A stretch of DNA of 59,656 nucleotides from Frateuria flava (GTDB taxonomy: Bacteria > Pseudomonadota > Gammaproteobacteria > Xanthomonadales > Rhodanobacteraceae), in the NCBI RefSeq assembly GCF_017837635.1, contig NZ_JAGJRS010000002.1, positions 1 through 59,656 of the forward strand. Reading direction: 5' to 3'. Shown here piece by piece: positions 32,775 through 41,099 of this stretch. The position numbers and the translations under genes were made by a program. Under the pieces are notes generated by a model. The model was not told the origin of the DNA, ran no database searches, and saw only the letters and a program-made list of their open reading frames with translations. Each line of letters starts with the position of its first letter. Position 1 is the stretch's first letter.

Positions 32775-33220
32775 GGCGTCCTCCCACGGATGGCATCGGC
32801 ATCCTTCTGCAACGAGTGGATGGTGTGATCGGGCTTGAGCGCGCCGGGCTCGAACTGCTTCTTGCCGGCCGTGACCATGATCCAGCCCACCACCAGTGCC
32901 GCCGCGCCGACGATCAGCGCGGACAGCCACGGCGCCAGCACGGTGCTCAGTCCGTACACGCCGGCCATCAGCAGGATGATCAGCCCGGCCAGCATCACCG
33001 CGCCGCCAGTCGCCACCGCTGCCACGCCCGCTTTGGTCGCGCGCAGGTTCTCGCGCATCTCGGCCTTGGCCAGCGCCAGCTCCTTGGTGAACAGCGCCGG
33101 GATCTCGCGCGCGAGTTGCTTGAGCAGGCCGCCGATGGAGTTGTCGTCCTCGCGCGAGGGGACCGCGCGAAGCGCCGGCCGGTTCTCGAAGGTCTGCGGT
33201 TGTTCGAAAGACTTGCTCAT
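32771..33220 (-). CDS. YqjE-like (phage-holin-superfamily III, DUF1469) membrane protein
   Basis: The 149-residue protein has a soluble start, an amphipathic segment (IGGLLKQLAREIPALFTKELALAKAEMRENL) typical of the YqjE/DUF1469 family, and two membrane helices at about 69-89 and 94-116. Family members are small inner-membrane proteins often in stress operons. They are annotated as phage holins because of a distant similarity; this one is not part of a prophage. It overlaps its neighbours on both sides by four bases (ATGA). Confidence 0.85.
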   Translation of the reverse strand: MSKSFEQPQTFENRPALRAVPSREDDNSIGGLLKQLAREIPALFTKELALAKAEMRENLRATKAGVAAVATGGAVMLAGLIILLMAGVYGLSTVLAPWLSALIVGAAALVVGWIMVTAGKKQFEPGALKPDHTIHSLQKDADAIRGRTP

Positions 33221-33939
33221 GGCTGGTTCCTCCCGCGCAAAGTGTCGGTGGACGACAGGCCGTCTTGCCTGCCGTCGATGTCGTCGCTTGCGGCCGCGCC
33301 GGCCCGGGCCGAGATGGCATCGGCCGTGGAAGCCGACGGGCCGGGTACCGCGGGGATGGCGCCGGTCAGGCCGCCGGGTGCGGCGGTGTCGATCGTGTCG
33401 TTGCCGGTCGCCGGGCGCGCGGTGGTGCCGGGGACGGCCGCGTCGGCGTCGGTCCAGCGGGTGGTGCCCGCGCGTTCGCTGGTCGCCGGGTACGAACGTG
33501 GTTCGCGATCCGCGGTGTTGTGGGCCGATGCACGTGCGAAGCGGGTCAGGCCGAAACCGATCGCGATGCTGCCGGCGATGAACAGCGTGGGGTTCTCGCG
33601 TGCGATCCGGCGGACGTCGTGCAGGATCTCGTCCGCGCTCTTCTCACGCAGTCCGTCGGCCATGCGCCCGAGGCTCCCGGCCATGTCCGAGACGTGCTGC
33701 GACAGATGGGCGACGTCGTCGTCGTGCATCTGGGCCGCGGCGGCCTTGACGCTGTCGGCGAGTGTGTCGACCTTGTCGGCGGCCGCGTTGCGGTAGTGCT
33801 GCACCTGCTCCTGGCCTTCGGCCCGCACTTTGTCGGCCATGTCTTCGGCACCATCGCCGAGGCCGGGATCCGGGCCGACGCCAGGGCCCGTGGCCTGCCC
33901 GCGGGCGGACGGGCGGTTGCTGTCCTGGGGTGTGTTCAT
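33217..33939 (-). CDS. YqjD-like membrane-associated stress protein
   Basis: The 240-residue product is hydrophilic and helical at the N-terminus (MADKVRAEGQEQVQHYRNAAADKVDTLADSVKAAAAQM). It has one membrane segment (about 118-136, PTLFIAGSIAIGFGLTRFA) and a long disordered tail rich in Ala, Thr and Asp. This is the arrangement of YqjD or nutrient-deprivation-induced proteins, which associate with ribosomes at the inner membrane in E. coli. It is the first gene of the three-gene operon, after a 467-bp upstream region. Confidence 0.75.
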   Translation of the reverse strand: MNTPQDSNRPSARGQATGPGVGPDPGLGDGAEDMADKVRAEGQEQVQHYRNAAADKVDTLADSVKAAAAQMHDDDVAHLSQHVSDMAGSLGRMADGLREKSADEILHDVRRIARENPTLFIAGSIAIGFGLTRFARASAHNTADREPRSYPATSERAGTTRWTDADAAVPGTTARPATGNDTIDTAAPGGLTGAIPAVPGPSASTADAISARAGAAASDDIDGRQDGLSSTDTLRGRNQP

Positions 33940-34406
33940 CTGCGCCTCCTCGATATGGACCGGCGGCGCCCGTGCGCGGACCCTCCCTGCGTCCCTGCCG
34001 CGCCACGGGTGTCGGTGGTGTCCATGGGTTTGTCTATGGCGGTCTCCGCCGCCTGCGGCCGGTGGCGAGGCGTGGTGCCGTCACCCGTTTGGCCGTCTAT
34101 TCCGTCATGTGCCATGACGTGGAAAGGATGAAGCACGCGCGATGACAGGCCCGTCTAAATGCGCTTCATCCCGCGTCACGGGAGGGCCCAGGCAGACGCA
34201 GGGAAAGAGCAGGCGCAGGACAGGCAAGCAGGCGCCTGACTGGCGTGGCCGGAAGTCGCGCGGTGGCGAGCTTCTGCGCAGCGGTGGCGCTGTTTGCGAG
34301 CATCGAGGCCGGCCATCGGGCCCATCGGGAAACTGAAGCGGACGTAAGCGTCGATGCCCGATATGCACGAAGCGGCCCGCCCGGCGGACCGCTTCCGGAG
34401 GTGAGG
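33940..34406. other. 467-bp region upstream of the YqjD-like operon
   Basis: No gene is convincing. It contains the promoter of the YqjD-like operon near 33940-34140 and the 3' hairpin of the DUF3597 gene near 34369-34395. Confidence 0.5.
34369..34395 (-). terminator. Terminator-like hairpin after the DUF3597 gene
   Basis: Arms GAAGCGG (34369-34375) and CCGCTTC (34389-34395) with further inner pairing form a strong stem interrupted by one mismatch, just past the stop of the minus-strand gene. No clear T tract is present. Confidence 0.45.
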
Positions 34407-34814
34407 TCAGTGCTTGAGGCTGTCCGGCACCTTGCCGCCGTTTTCGGCGAGTTTCTTCATCACCGCCTTGTGCAGGGCGATGTTCTCCTCCGCGCTGCCG
34501 TCGGCGCCCACGTGCACGTTGAGCTCGTTGGCCAGCTCCTTGCGCGCGGCAAGGCTGGAGTCCATGTCCAGCAGCTTGAGCAGGTCGACAATGGATTGCC
34601 GCCAGTTGCCCGCGTTGCCCTTGGATGCCGCCATCTTCGTCAGCACGGCTTCCACGTCGACTGGCTGCTGGGGTGTCGGCGCCGGGGCGGGAGCAGGAGC
34701 AGGGGCTGGCGCCGGCGCCGTGGCATGGCCCGCCGTCGGTGCGGGAGCGGGGGCAGGCGCAGGCGCCGGGGCGCGGTGGAAGATCTTGTCGAGGATGGTG
34801 CCGAAGATGCTCAC
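34407..34814 (-). CDS. DUF3597 protein with a Pro-Ala repeat linker
   Basis: The 135-residue product starts MSIFGTILDKIFH, typical of DUF3597, followed by two Pro-Ala repeat tracts (about residues 15-26 and 33-48) and a globular C-terminal domain (VDVEAVLTKMAASKGNAGNWRQSIVDLLKLLDMDSSLAARKELANELN). The C-terminal domain is the DUF3597 region seen beside LysM or peptidoglycan proteins. The repeat linker is likely flexible and prone to length variation. It is 26 bp from the DUF937 gene on the same strand, so they are probably co-transcribed. Confidence 0.85.
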   Translation of the reverse strand: MSIFGTILDKIFHRAPAPAPAPAPAPTAGHATAPAPAPAPAPAPAPTPQQPVDVEAVLTKMAASKGNAGNWRQSIVDLLKLLDMDSSLAARKELANELNVHVGADGSAEENIALHKAVMKKLAENGGKVPDSLKH

Positions 34815-34840
34815 GGGGTGTCCTTCAGTCGGGTGGGGGT

Positions 34841-35263
34841 TCAGAGCAGGCCGCCGAGCTGGGAAGCGAGGCCACCGAGGCCTCCCTGCGCGTGCGCGTT
34901 CGAGGTGGCCTTCGCGGCGAGGCTGGCGAACTGCGGGAGCAGCTTCTTGAGCGTGTCCACGTTGATGCCGGTCTGCGTGCTGGCTTCCTGCGCCAGCGAC
35001 CGGCTTGCATCCCTGGAACCGAGGACCGCGCCCAGCACATCGTTGCCGTGGGCCCGCGCCGCGTCGCTGCCGGGTGGCGCCTCGGCCGGTGGCGCGGCGG
35101 GCAGGGAGCCGGCCTGCGCATGCGTCATGAGCCCGCCGGCCAGGGCCGGCAGCAGCGCCTGCGCGGCGCGTTCGACCATCGCCGGCGAAAGGTCGAAACG
35201 TGCGGCGATTTTTTCCAGCGCCGGCGTGCCGACGTACTGCATGACAAGATCGATGAGCGACAT
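34841..35263 (-). CDS. DUF937 (YidB-like) protein
   Basis: The 140-residue product contains the DUF937 pattern: SLIDLVMQYVGTPALEKIAARFDLSPAMVERAAQALLPALAGGLM, then VLGAVLGSRDASRSLAQEASTQTGINVDTLKKLLPQFASLAAKA, ending GLGGLASQLGGLL. No membrane segment is certain. It is upstream of the DUF3597 gene in a two-gene operon. Function is unknown; the start at 35263 fits the conserved beginning. Confidence 0.85.
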   Translation of the reverse strand: MSLIDLVMQYVGTPALEKIAARFDLSPAMVERAAQALLPALAGGLMTHAQAGSLPAAPPAEAPPGSDAARAHGNDVLGAVLGSRDASRSLAQEASTQTGINVDTLKKLLPQFASLAAKATSNAHAQGGLGGLASQLGGLL

Positions 35264-35450
35264 GGCGGCGGCATCCTCGCGGTGGTGGACGCCGGCAGTC
35301 CGGCGTGGCGAACGAGGGTCCCGCGCCGGGGCTGAAAAGGCCGTGAGGGGCGCGTCACATGCGGGCCATGCCGCAGGCTTCTTCTTGATAGAGTCCGCGA
35401 GCATCCGGCGCCGCGCTCGTGGCAGCCCGACCAGACCACGAGGGGATCGG

Positions 35451-36074
35451 ATGGAAGCCAGCAAACACCACGGTCGCCGGCCTGGCATGGGCAAAGGCCG
35501 ACTGGAAGCCTTCAGCGACGGCGTGATCGCGATCATCATCACGATCATGGTGCTGGAGCTGAAGGTCCCGCACGGCAGCTCGCCCGAGGCCCTGGCGCCG
35601 CTGCTGCCGGTGCTGCTGAGCTACGTGCTGAGCTTCGTGTACGTGGGCATCTACTGGAACAACCACCACCACATGCTGGCGGTGTCCGGGCGCGTGTCCG
35701 GCGGCGCGCTGTGGGCCAACCTGCACCTGCTGTTCTGGCTGTCGCTGTTCCCCTTCGCCACCGCCTGGATGGGCGAGAACCACTTCGCTGCCGCGCCCAC
35801 GGCTGCCTACGGCGTGGTGCTGTTGATGGCGGCGATCGCGTACTGGCTGCTGCAGCGGACGCTCATCGGCGTGCAGGGCGCCGATTCGGTGCTGCTGCGT
35901 GCGATCGGCAGCGACTGGAAGGGCAAGCTTTCCCCGGTGCTTTACGCGCTCGGCATCGTATCCACCCTGTGGGCAGCCTGGATCGCGCAGGCGCTGTACG
36001 CGGCGGTGGCCGTGATGTGGCTGGTGCCCGACCGGCGGATCGAGGGCATCGTCGGCGACGACCAGAACGCCTAG
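35451..36074 (+). CDS. TMEM175/DUF1211-family potassium channel-like protein
   Basis: The 207-residue protein carries the TMEM175 signature RLEAFSDGVIAIIITIMVLEL near residue 17, whose FSDG motif is invariant, and six hydrophobic segments in total. Bacterial TMEM175 homologues form K+-conducting channels. The ATG at 35451 follows CGAGGGGATCGG; it stands alone and is divergent from the DUF937 gene. Confidence 0.9.
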   Translation: MEASKHHGRRPGMGKGRLEAFSDGVIAIIITIMVLELKVPHGSSPEALAPLLPVLLSYVLSFVYVGIYWNNHHHMLAVSGRVSGGALWANLHLLFWLSLFPFATAWMGENHFAAAPTAAYGVVLLMAAIAYWLLQRTLIGVQGADSVLLRAIGSDWKGKLSPVLYALGIVSTLWAAWIAQALYAAVAVMWLVPDRRIEGIVGDDQNA

Positions 36075-36178
36075 CCGATGGCCGCGTCTGCTTGACGCAT
36101 AATCGCGGCCGGTGGGAACGAATGGCGCGATGGTCGCGCTGTAAACCACGCAGGCCCGCCTGGGCCACAGGGGAACCA

Positions 36179-36634
36179 ATGAATCGTCATTTCGTCAAGG
36201 CGTTGGCCGTGGGCGTGGGTCTGATGGCCAGCCAGGCCAGCCACGCGGGCGTCTACACCGACGACCTCGGGCGCTGCCTGGTGGCACATACCTCCGAGCA
36301 GGACCGTATCCAGCTCGTGCGCTGGATCTTCCTGGTCGCTGCGCTGCATCCGGCGGTCAGCGACATCTCGCAGGTCAGCAGCGCCGAGCGCGACACCGCC
36401 GACCGCGGCATGGCCGAGCTGCTGGTGCGCCTGATGACCGACAGCTGCGGCAAGCAGACCCACGACGCCGTGCAGTACGAAGGCCCGCAGGCGATCGAAA
36501 CCAGCTTCGGCACGCTGGGTCAGGTGGCGATGCGTGGCCTGATGTCCGATCCGCACGTGACGGCCGGCTTCGCCGGTTTCAGCAAGTACCTGGACAACGA
36601 CAAGCTCAAGGCCGTGATGGCGCCAGGCAAGTAA
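36179..36634 (+). CDS. Exported hypothetical protein
   Basis: The 151-residue protein has a signal peptide (MNRHFVKALAVGVGLMASQASHA) and a mature part with GVYTDDLGRCLVAHTSEQDRIQLVRWIFLVAALHPAV and a DTADRGMAELLVRLMTDSCGKQT segment. The two Cys may form a disulfide. I recognise it as a conserved Xanthomonadales secreted protein without known function. Good ribosome site (CAGGGGAACC). Confidence 0.7.
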   Translation: MNRHFVKALAVGVGLMASQASHAGVYTDDLGRCLVAHTSEQDRIQLVRWIFLVAALHPAVSDISQVSSAERDTADRGMAELLVRLMTDSCGKQTHDAVQYEGPQAIETSFGTLGQVAMRGLMSDPHVTAGFAGFSKYLDNDKLKAVMAPGK

Positions 36635-36748
36635 GCCGCGCCCGCGTCCCGGGTGCCGGCAGACGGCGCCCGGGACGCCGGAGCTTCTTGCTACAGTCGG
36701 GCGCTGGGGAGGCGCCGGCGGCGGCCCTCCCGCACCACGGGAGTCCGG

Positions 36749-38302
36749 ATGACCACCACCACCCACGAACCGTGCGGCCGCCTGCCGCGGCAGATCGGCT
36801 ACATCATCGGCAACGAGGGTTGCGAGCGCTTCTCCTTCTACGGGATGCGCAACATCCTCACGCCATTCCTGATCAGCAGCCTGCTGGCCTACATGCCCGA
36901 GGCCGAGCGCACGCTGGCGGCCAAGGACGTATTCCACAGCTTCGTCATCGGCGTGTACTTCTTCCCGCTGCTGGGCGGCTGGATCGCCGACCGCTTCTTC
37001 GGCAAGTACCACACGGTGTTGTGGATGAGCCTGGTGTATTGCCTGGGCCACGCCTGCCTGGCGATGTTCGAGGACCACCGCGTGGGCTTCTTCATCGGGC
37101 TGGGCCTGATCGCGCTGGGCGCCGGGGGAATCAAGCCGCTGGTGGCGTCGTTCGTGGGCGACCAGTTCGACCAGTCGAACAAGCACCTGGCCAAGGTGGT
37201 GTTCGACGCCTTCTACTGGATCATCAACTTCGGCTCGTTCTTCGCCTCGCTGCTGATGCCGATCTTCCTGCGGCAGTTCGGCGCGGCGGTGGCATTCGGC
37301 ATTCCCGGCGCGCTCATGTTCGTCGCCACGGTCGTGTTCTGGCTCGGGCGCCACCAGTACGTGATGGTGCCGCCCGCGCCGCCGGACCGGGATGCGTTCT
37401 CGCGGGTGGTGCGAACGGCGCTGCTCAGCCGGCAGCCGGGGCAGGCGCGGCCCGGTCTGTGGGTGGCGGGCGCCGGCGTGGTCGCGGCGCTGGCTTCCTT
37501 TGCGTTGATCCCGGCGCTGGGCTTCGTCATTGCCGCCTGCATCGCGCTGGTCGCGGCGATCGCGGGCATCGGCGGCGGGGCCTGGATGCAGATGGACCGC
37601 GCCCGTGGCGCCCATCCGGACGCGGCGGTGGACGGCGCGCGCAACGTGCTGCGCGTGCTGGTGATCTTCGCGCTGACGACCCCGTTCTTTTCGCTGTTCG
37701 ACCAGAAGGCGTCGACCTGGGTGGTGCAGGGCGGGCGCATGAGCATGCCCGACTGGTTCCACCCGGCGCAGATGCAGGCGCTGAACCCGATGCTGGTGAT
37801 GCTGCTGATCCCGTTCAACAACCTGGTGCTCTACCCGTTGCTGCGGCGATGGGGGTATGCGCCGACCGCGCTACGCCGGATGACGGCGGGGATTGCCTTC
37901 AGCGGACTGGCGTGGATCGTGGTGGGCGGATTGCAGCTGGCGATCGACGGCGGCGATGCACTGTCGATCGTATGGCAGGTGTTGCCGTATGCCTTGCTTA
38001 CCTTCGGCGAGGTGCTGGTTTCGGCGACCGGCCTGGAGTTCGCCTACAGCCAGGCGCCGGCATCGATGAAGGGCGTGGTGATGAGCTTCTGGAACCTCAC
38101 CACCACCGTTGGCAACCTGTGGGTGCTGCTGGCGAACGCGGCCGTGCGCAACGATGCGGTGACCGATTCGATCGCGCGCACCGGGATGAGCACGGTGGCG
38201 TTCCAGATGTTTTTCTTTGCCGCGTTTGCGCTGGTGGCAGCGCTGGCGTTCGGCCTGTACGCGCGCAGCTACCGGGAGCGGGACTACTACCGCGCGGGGT
38301 GA
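36749..38302 (+). CDS. POT-family proton-dependent oligopeptide transporter
   Basis: This 517-residue transporter has 14 predicted helices and the POT signatures GCERFSFYGMRNILTPFL near the N-terminus, FFPLLGGWIADRFFGKYHTV and GGIKPLVASFVGDQFD. It imports di- and tripeptides with protons. In helix 1 the classical E-x-x-E-R-F proton motif appears as NEGCERFSFYG, so the coupling residues are present. The ATG at 36749 lies behind CGGGAGTCCGG. It is followed by a repeat-rich gap. Confidence 0.93.
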   Translation: MTTTTHEPCGRLPRQIGYIIGNEGCERFSFYGMRNILTPFLISSLLAYMPEAERTLAAKDVFHSFVIGVYFFPLLGGWIADRFFGKYHTVLWMSLVYCLGHACLAMFEDHRVGFFIGLGLIALGAGGIKPLVASFVGDQFDQSNKHLAKVVFDAFYWIINFGSFFASLLMPIFLRQFGAAVAFGIPGALMFVATVVFWLGRHQYVMVPPAPPDRDAFSRVVRTALLSRQPGQARPGLWVAGAGVVAALASFALIPALGFVIAACIALVAAIAGIGGGAWMQMDRARGAHPDAAVDGARNVLRVLVIFALTTPFFSLFDQKASTWVVQGGRMSMPDWFHPAQMQALNPMLVMLLIPFNNLVLYPLLRRWGYAPTALRRMTAGIAFSGLAWIVVGGLQLAIDGGDALSIVWQVLPYALLTFGEVLVSATGLEFAYSQAPASMKGVVMSFWNLTTTVGNLWVLLANAAVRNDAVTDSIARTGMSTVAFQMFFFAAFALVAALAFGLYARSYRERDYYRAG

Positions 38303-38340
38303 TGGCCTGAGGCACGGCTACCCCACCGCTCTGGGGCAAC

Positions 38341-38413
38341 TTCCCCGCCAGGCGGGGGAAGGGTCATGAGCCATATCGATCCTTCCCCCATCACGGGGAG
38401 TGCCCGCAGGGTG
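38341..38413. repeat. Repeat of the CTTCCCC..GGGGGAAGG family
   Basis: Contains TTCCCCGCCAGGCGGGGGAA near 38341-38360 and, further on, CCTTCCCCCATCACGGGGAGTGCCCGCAGGG. It is related to the element at 11620-11675. It lies between the POT gene and the convergent DUF1428 gene and probably forms hairpins. Confidence 0.55.
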
Positions 38414-38442
38414 GATAGGGCGCCCGGAGCGAGCGCCCGTGC

Positions 38443-38802
38443 TTATTTGCCCACTTCCACCACGGGCAGGAACCCACCGAAGATCATGCGCTTGCCGTCG
38501 AACGGCATCGGGGTCTTCTCCGGGCTCAGGCGCGGGTCGTTCATGATCTTTTCCATGCCGGCATCGCGGGTGGTTTTGTCGGGCCATTCGATCCAGGAGA
38601 ACACCACCGCTTCCTCCGACGTCGCCTGCACGGCGCGACGGAAGTCGGTGACCTTGCCCTCGGGCACATCCTCGCCCCAGCACTCGACCACGCGCGTGGC
38701 GCCGTGTTCGAGGAAATAGGGATCGAGCGTGCGGGCGTGTTCGATGAACTTGTCCCGGTTGGCCGTGGGCACGGCGATCACGAAACCGTCGATGTAGGAC
38801 AT
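38443..38802 (-). CDS. DUF1428 protein
   Basis: The 119-residue product matches the DUF1428 family throughout: YIDGFVIAVPTANRDKFIEHA, then ATRVVECWGEDVPEGKVTDFRRAVQA, VVFSWIEWPDKTTRDAGM, and MPFDGKRMIFGGFLPVVEV at the end. The fold is a dimeric alpha/beta barrel as in monooxygenase-like proteins. No enzymatic role is known. Confidence 0.92.
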   Translation of the reverse strand: MSYIDGFVIAVPTANRDKFIEHARTLDPYFLEHGATRVVECWGEDVPEGKVTDFRRAVQATSEEAVVFSWIEWPDKTTRDAGMEKIMNDPRLSPEKTPMPFDGKRMIFGGFLPVVEVGK

Positions 38803-38867
38803 GGCATGGACTCCTCTGGCCGGTTGCCTCTTGTAGACGATCGAGGCCGTGGAAAATCGACACGCGC

Positions 38868-39104
38868 GCACGAGGGGAGTTCGAGGCGAGCCCGGCCCCT
38901 CACCCCAACCCTCTCCCCGGAGGGGACAGGGAGCTCGGTGTGCGCGTCCGCACGAGGGGAGTTCGAGGCGAGCCCCGCCCCCTCACCCCAACCCTCTCCC
39001 CGCAGGGGAGAGGGAGCTTGTTGCGAGCTTCTGCGCCCGCGGGGGGGGGGCAGAAGCGTGCCCCTGCTCCCTCTCCCCTGCGGGGAGAGGGTTGGGGTGA
39101 GGGG
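38868..39104. repeat. Direct and inverted repeats with a G10 tract
   Basis: Two direct repeats (from 38868 and 38950, period 82 bp) contain the motif CCCTCACCCCAACCCTCTCC. The second (38979-39017) is the left arm of a perfect 39-bp inverted repeat whose right arm is 39066-39104. Inside the 48-nt spacer an inner stem GCTTCTGC/GCAGAAGC (39027-39034/39050-39057) encloses ten consecutive G (39041-39050). The motif is a known style of intergenic element in this group. The stretch fills the 347-bp gap between the DUF1428 gene and the nuclease-like gene (minus strand, ending at 39150). Confidence 0.9.
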
Positions 39105-39149
39105 CCAAGGCTTGCGGGGAGTGGCGGCTGTGCCGGGTGTCCCGCTCCG

Positions 39150-39989
39150 TCACCCGCAGAGCTCGACCCACAAGGGCGCGTGGTCGCTGCCAGGGCGCAG
39201 GGCCGGGTCGTCATCAATACCGGCGCCGGCGAGGCGCGGCAGCAGCCCCTCGCCCAGCAGCGCGAAATCCACCCGCGCCGCATCCAGCCGATGCCGGCTG
39301 CGCGGGTGGAACCAGGTGTACGCGCGGGTGTCCGGATGCAGCTCGCGAAAGGCATCGATCAGTCCCAGGCCGACGACGAACTCCTCGTTGAAGCGCCGCC
39401 GCGCGGTCGCATGCGGCTCCTCCGTGCGCAGCCGTGGCGTGGTGTCCTGGCGCGTGCGCGAGACATTCCAGTCGCCGATCAGCACCAGCTCCATGCCGCC
39501 GGCCTGCAGCACCCGCATCTCTTCGCCCAGGCGCTCGATGAAGCGTTGCTTGAACTGGTGGCGGTCGCCGTGCGGCGCGTCGCGCTCGGTGTCCCAGTGC
39601 GGGCGGGCGGTGCCGTTGACCGCGTAGACGTTGGCGATCGCCATGCCCAGCGCGGGCAGGCCCGAGACGATCACGCGCCCTTCGGTATCCCAGGGGAAAC
39701 GCAGGGGCGTCGCCTCGAGCCCGTCGCGTAGCCAGGTCGCCACGCCGTAGGCACGACCGCCCCGGAAACGGCCGTTGTGCGGATCGCGGTTGAGCGAGGC
39801 GTGGCAGGTGAAGCCGGGCAGGGCGGCCTGCATCCGAGCGACCAGTGCCTGGTCCTGCGGGCGGATGCGCACTTCCTGCAGGCACAGCACGTCAGGCGAG
39901 CCCAGCCGGGCATGCAGGTCCGGCAAGCCGGAGGTGCCTTCCGCCAGCCAGGGCGCGAGGTTCTCGACGTTCCAGGAAACGATGCGCAT
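39150..39989 (-). CDS. Exonuclease III/endonuclease-exonuclease-phosphatase family protein
   Basis: The 279-residue protein has the EEP fold: MRIVSWNVEN at the start (Asn of the catalytic site), DVLCLQEVRI near residue 33 (metal-binding Glu), NVYAVNGT, LVLIGDWNVSRTRQDT near residue 170, and the final GSDHAPLWVEL (catalytic Asp-His pair). The closest type is exodeoxyribonuclease III-like AP endonuclease. DNA-repair function is inferred; other EEP enzymes use different phosphoesters. The ATP-grasp gene lies 21 bp upstream on the same strand. Confidence 0.85.
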   Translation of the reverse strand: MRIVSWNVENLAPWLAEGTSGLPDLHARLGSPDVLCLQEVRIRPQDQALVARMQAALPGFTCHASLNRDPHNGRFRGGRAYGVATWLRDGLEATPLRFPWDTEGRVIVSGLPALGMAIANVYAVNGTARPHWDTERDAPHGDRHQFKQRFIERLGEEMRVLQAGGMELVLIGDWNVSRTRQDTTPRLRTEEPHATARRRFNEEFVVGLGLIDAFRELHPDTRAYTWFHPRSRHRLDAARVDFALLGEGLLPRLAGAGIDDDPALRPGSDHAPLWVELCG

Positions 39990-40010
39990 CGGCTGCCGGG
40001 GTGCGTGGAC

Positions 40011-41099
40011 TCAGGCCGCCGCGTGCTGCCTCCAGAGGTTCTCCCAGCCCAGGCCGCGGAAGCAGGGGCCGCGGGTGGCCTCGGAGAACTTGATGTCGTT
40101 GTAGCGCGCGTTCCACTCCATCAGCCGCGGCTGGTCGTCCTCGTCGATGCACAGGTCCCAGCCCAGGCACGGCATGTGCGGGCAACCCTGGTGCAGCGAG
40201 CGGCACAGCTGCGTGGCGGTGGCGAAGTGCGGGATGACCCGGCCGGCGAAGCGCAGGCCGGTATCCGGGTGCGCGTCGATGGTGCGCCAGTCGTGCAGGA
40301 AGCCGGTCTCGTCCAGCGCACCGATGGCCGGATCGACCGCCACGCGCACGTGACTGCGGCTGCGCACGATGTCGTCATCGACGCGACCCAGGCGCAGGTA
40401 GGCGGCCTTCACCGCGATGCTGCCGTCGAGCTCGCGGGCGGTGGTGATGCGCAACGTGGCGGTGGCGCTCGGGCTCAGCGCGGCGAAGAAGCCGTGCTGG
40501 CGGATCGGTGCCTGGAACACGCCGTCGGGCAGTGGCAGATGGCCCTCCGCGGGGAAGTCCTCGCGCGTCATGAAGCTCACGCTGCGGCCCTGGTAGGAGT
40601 TGTCGGCCTTGAACACGGCGCGGTCGTCGCGCGCGAAGAGAATGTCGGCCAGTTCGCGCTGCGACACCGGGCGGTAGTCGCGCGCGTAGCAGAGGCCGTC
40701 GATGACGTAGGCGAGGTCCGGCAGCGCCTCGGTGTTGAGGATGCGGTTGGTGAAGGACTTGATCAGTGCGACCTTGGCCACTTCGCCGCTCTTGTGCGGA
40801 TCGACTACCAGCCCGTAGTAGTTGTCGGGAATCCAGCCTTCGCGGAAGCTGCCGCTCACCGCAGCGTAGACGTGCAGCCAGGGCGCGTAGCGGGTGCTGC
40901 CCAGCACCTCCCGCGCGTACTCGTCCGCCTGCCGCACGGCCGAGCGGTCCGTGGGCCCGCGCTGGCTTTCCACCGCGCGCAGCACCGCTTGCGCCTGCTG
41001 GTTGTAGTGCGCCTGGCGCTGCGTCTGCTGCAGCTCGGTGTACAGGCGCCTGGCGGCGGCCAGGCTGGTCTTCTTCAGTGACTTGGGGAACAGGGACAT
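40011..41099 (-). CDS. Sugar-transfer-associated ATP-grasp protein
   Basis: This 362-residue protein has ATP-grasp features of the group often found with glycosyltransferases: IPDNYYGLVVDPHKSGEVAKVALIKSFTNRIL, DDRAVFKADNSYQGRSV (ATP-binding Lys), ATATLRITTARE, and CLGWDLCIDEDDQPRLMEWNARYNDIKF near the C-terminus (Mg-binding Glu/Asn pair). It would ligate a carboxylate to an amine or hydroxyl in cell-surface polymer synthesis; the substrate is unknown. The start at 41099 is the first Met consistent with conservation. Confidence 0.82.
   Translation of the reverse strand: MSLFPKSLKKTSLAAARRLYTELQQTQRQAHYNQQAQAVLRAVESQRGPTDRSAVRQADEYAREVLGSTRYAPWLHVYAAVSGSFREGWIPDNYYGLVVDPHKSGEVAKVALIKSFTNRILNTEALPDLAYVIDGLCYARDYRPVSQRELADILFARDDRAVFKADNSYQGRSVSFMTREDFPAEGHLPLPDGVFQAPIRQHGFFAALSPSATATLRITTARELDGSIAVKAAYLRLGRVDDDIVRSRSHVRVAVDPAIGALDETGFLHDWRTIDAHPDTGLRFAGRVIPHFATATQLCRSLHQGCPHMPCLGWDLCIDEDDQPRLMEWNARYNDIKFSEATRGPCFRGLGWENLWRQHAAA

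Noticed and set aside
32771-33220. Phage holin as evidence of a prophage
   Set aside because: The holin-superfamily III protein is the chromosomal YqjE type in a stress operon; no phage structural, integrase or lysis genes are nearby.
33940-34406. Short frames in the gap upstream of the YqjD-like operon
   Set aside because: They lack ribosome sites and show Arg/Pro-rich shadow composition.
36071-37762. Open frame of 563 codons on the minus strand
   Set aside because: It lies antisense to the exported hypothetical protein and the POT transporter; the composition (His/Arg/Gln-rich) is typical of a shadow frame.
38868-39104. CRISPR array
   Set aside because: The repeats are two direct copies and one inverted copy of a long intergenic element, without regular short spacers and without cas genes.
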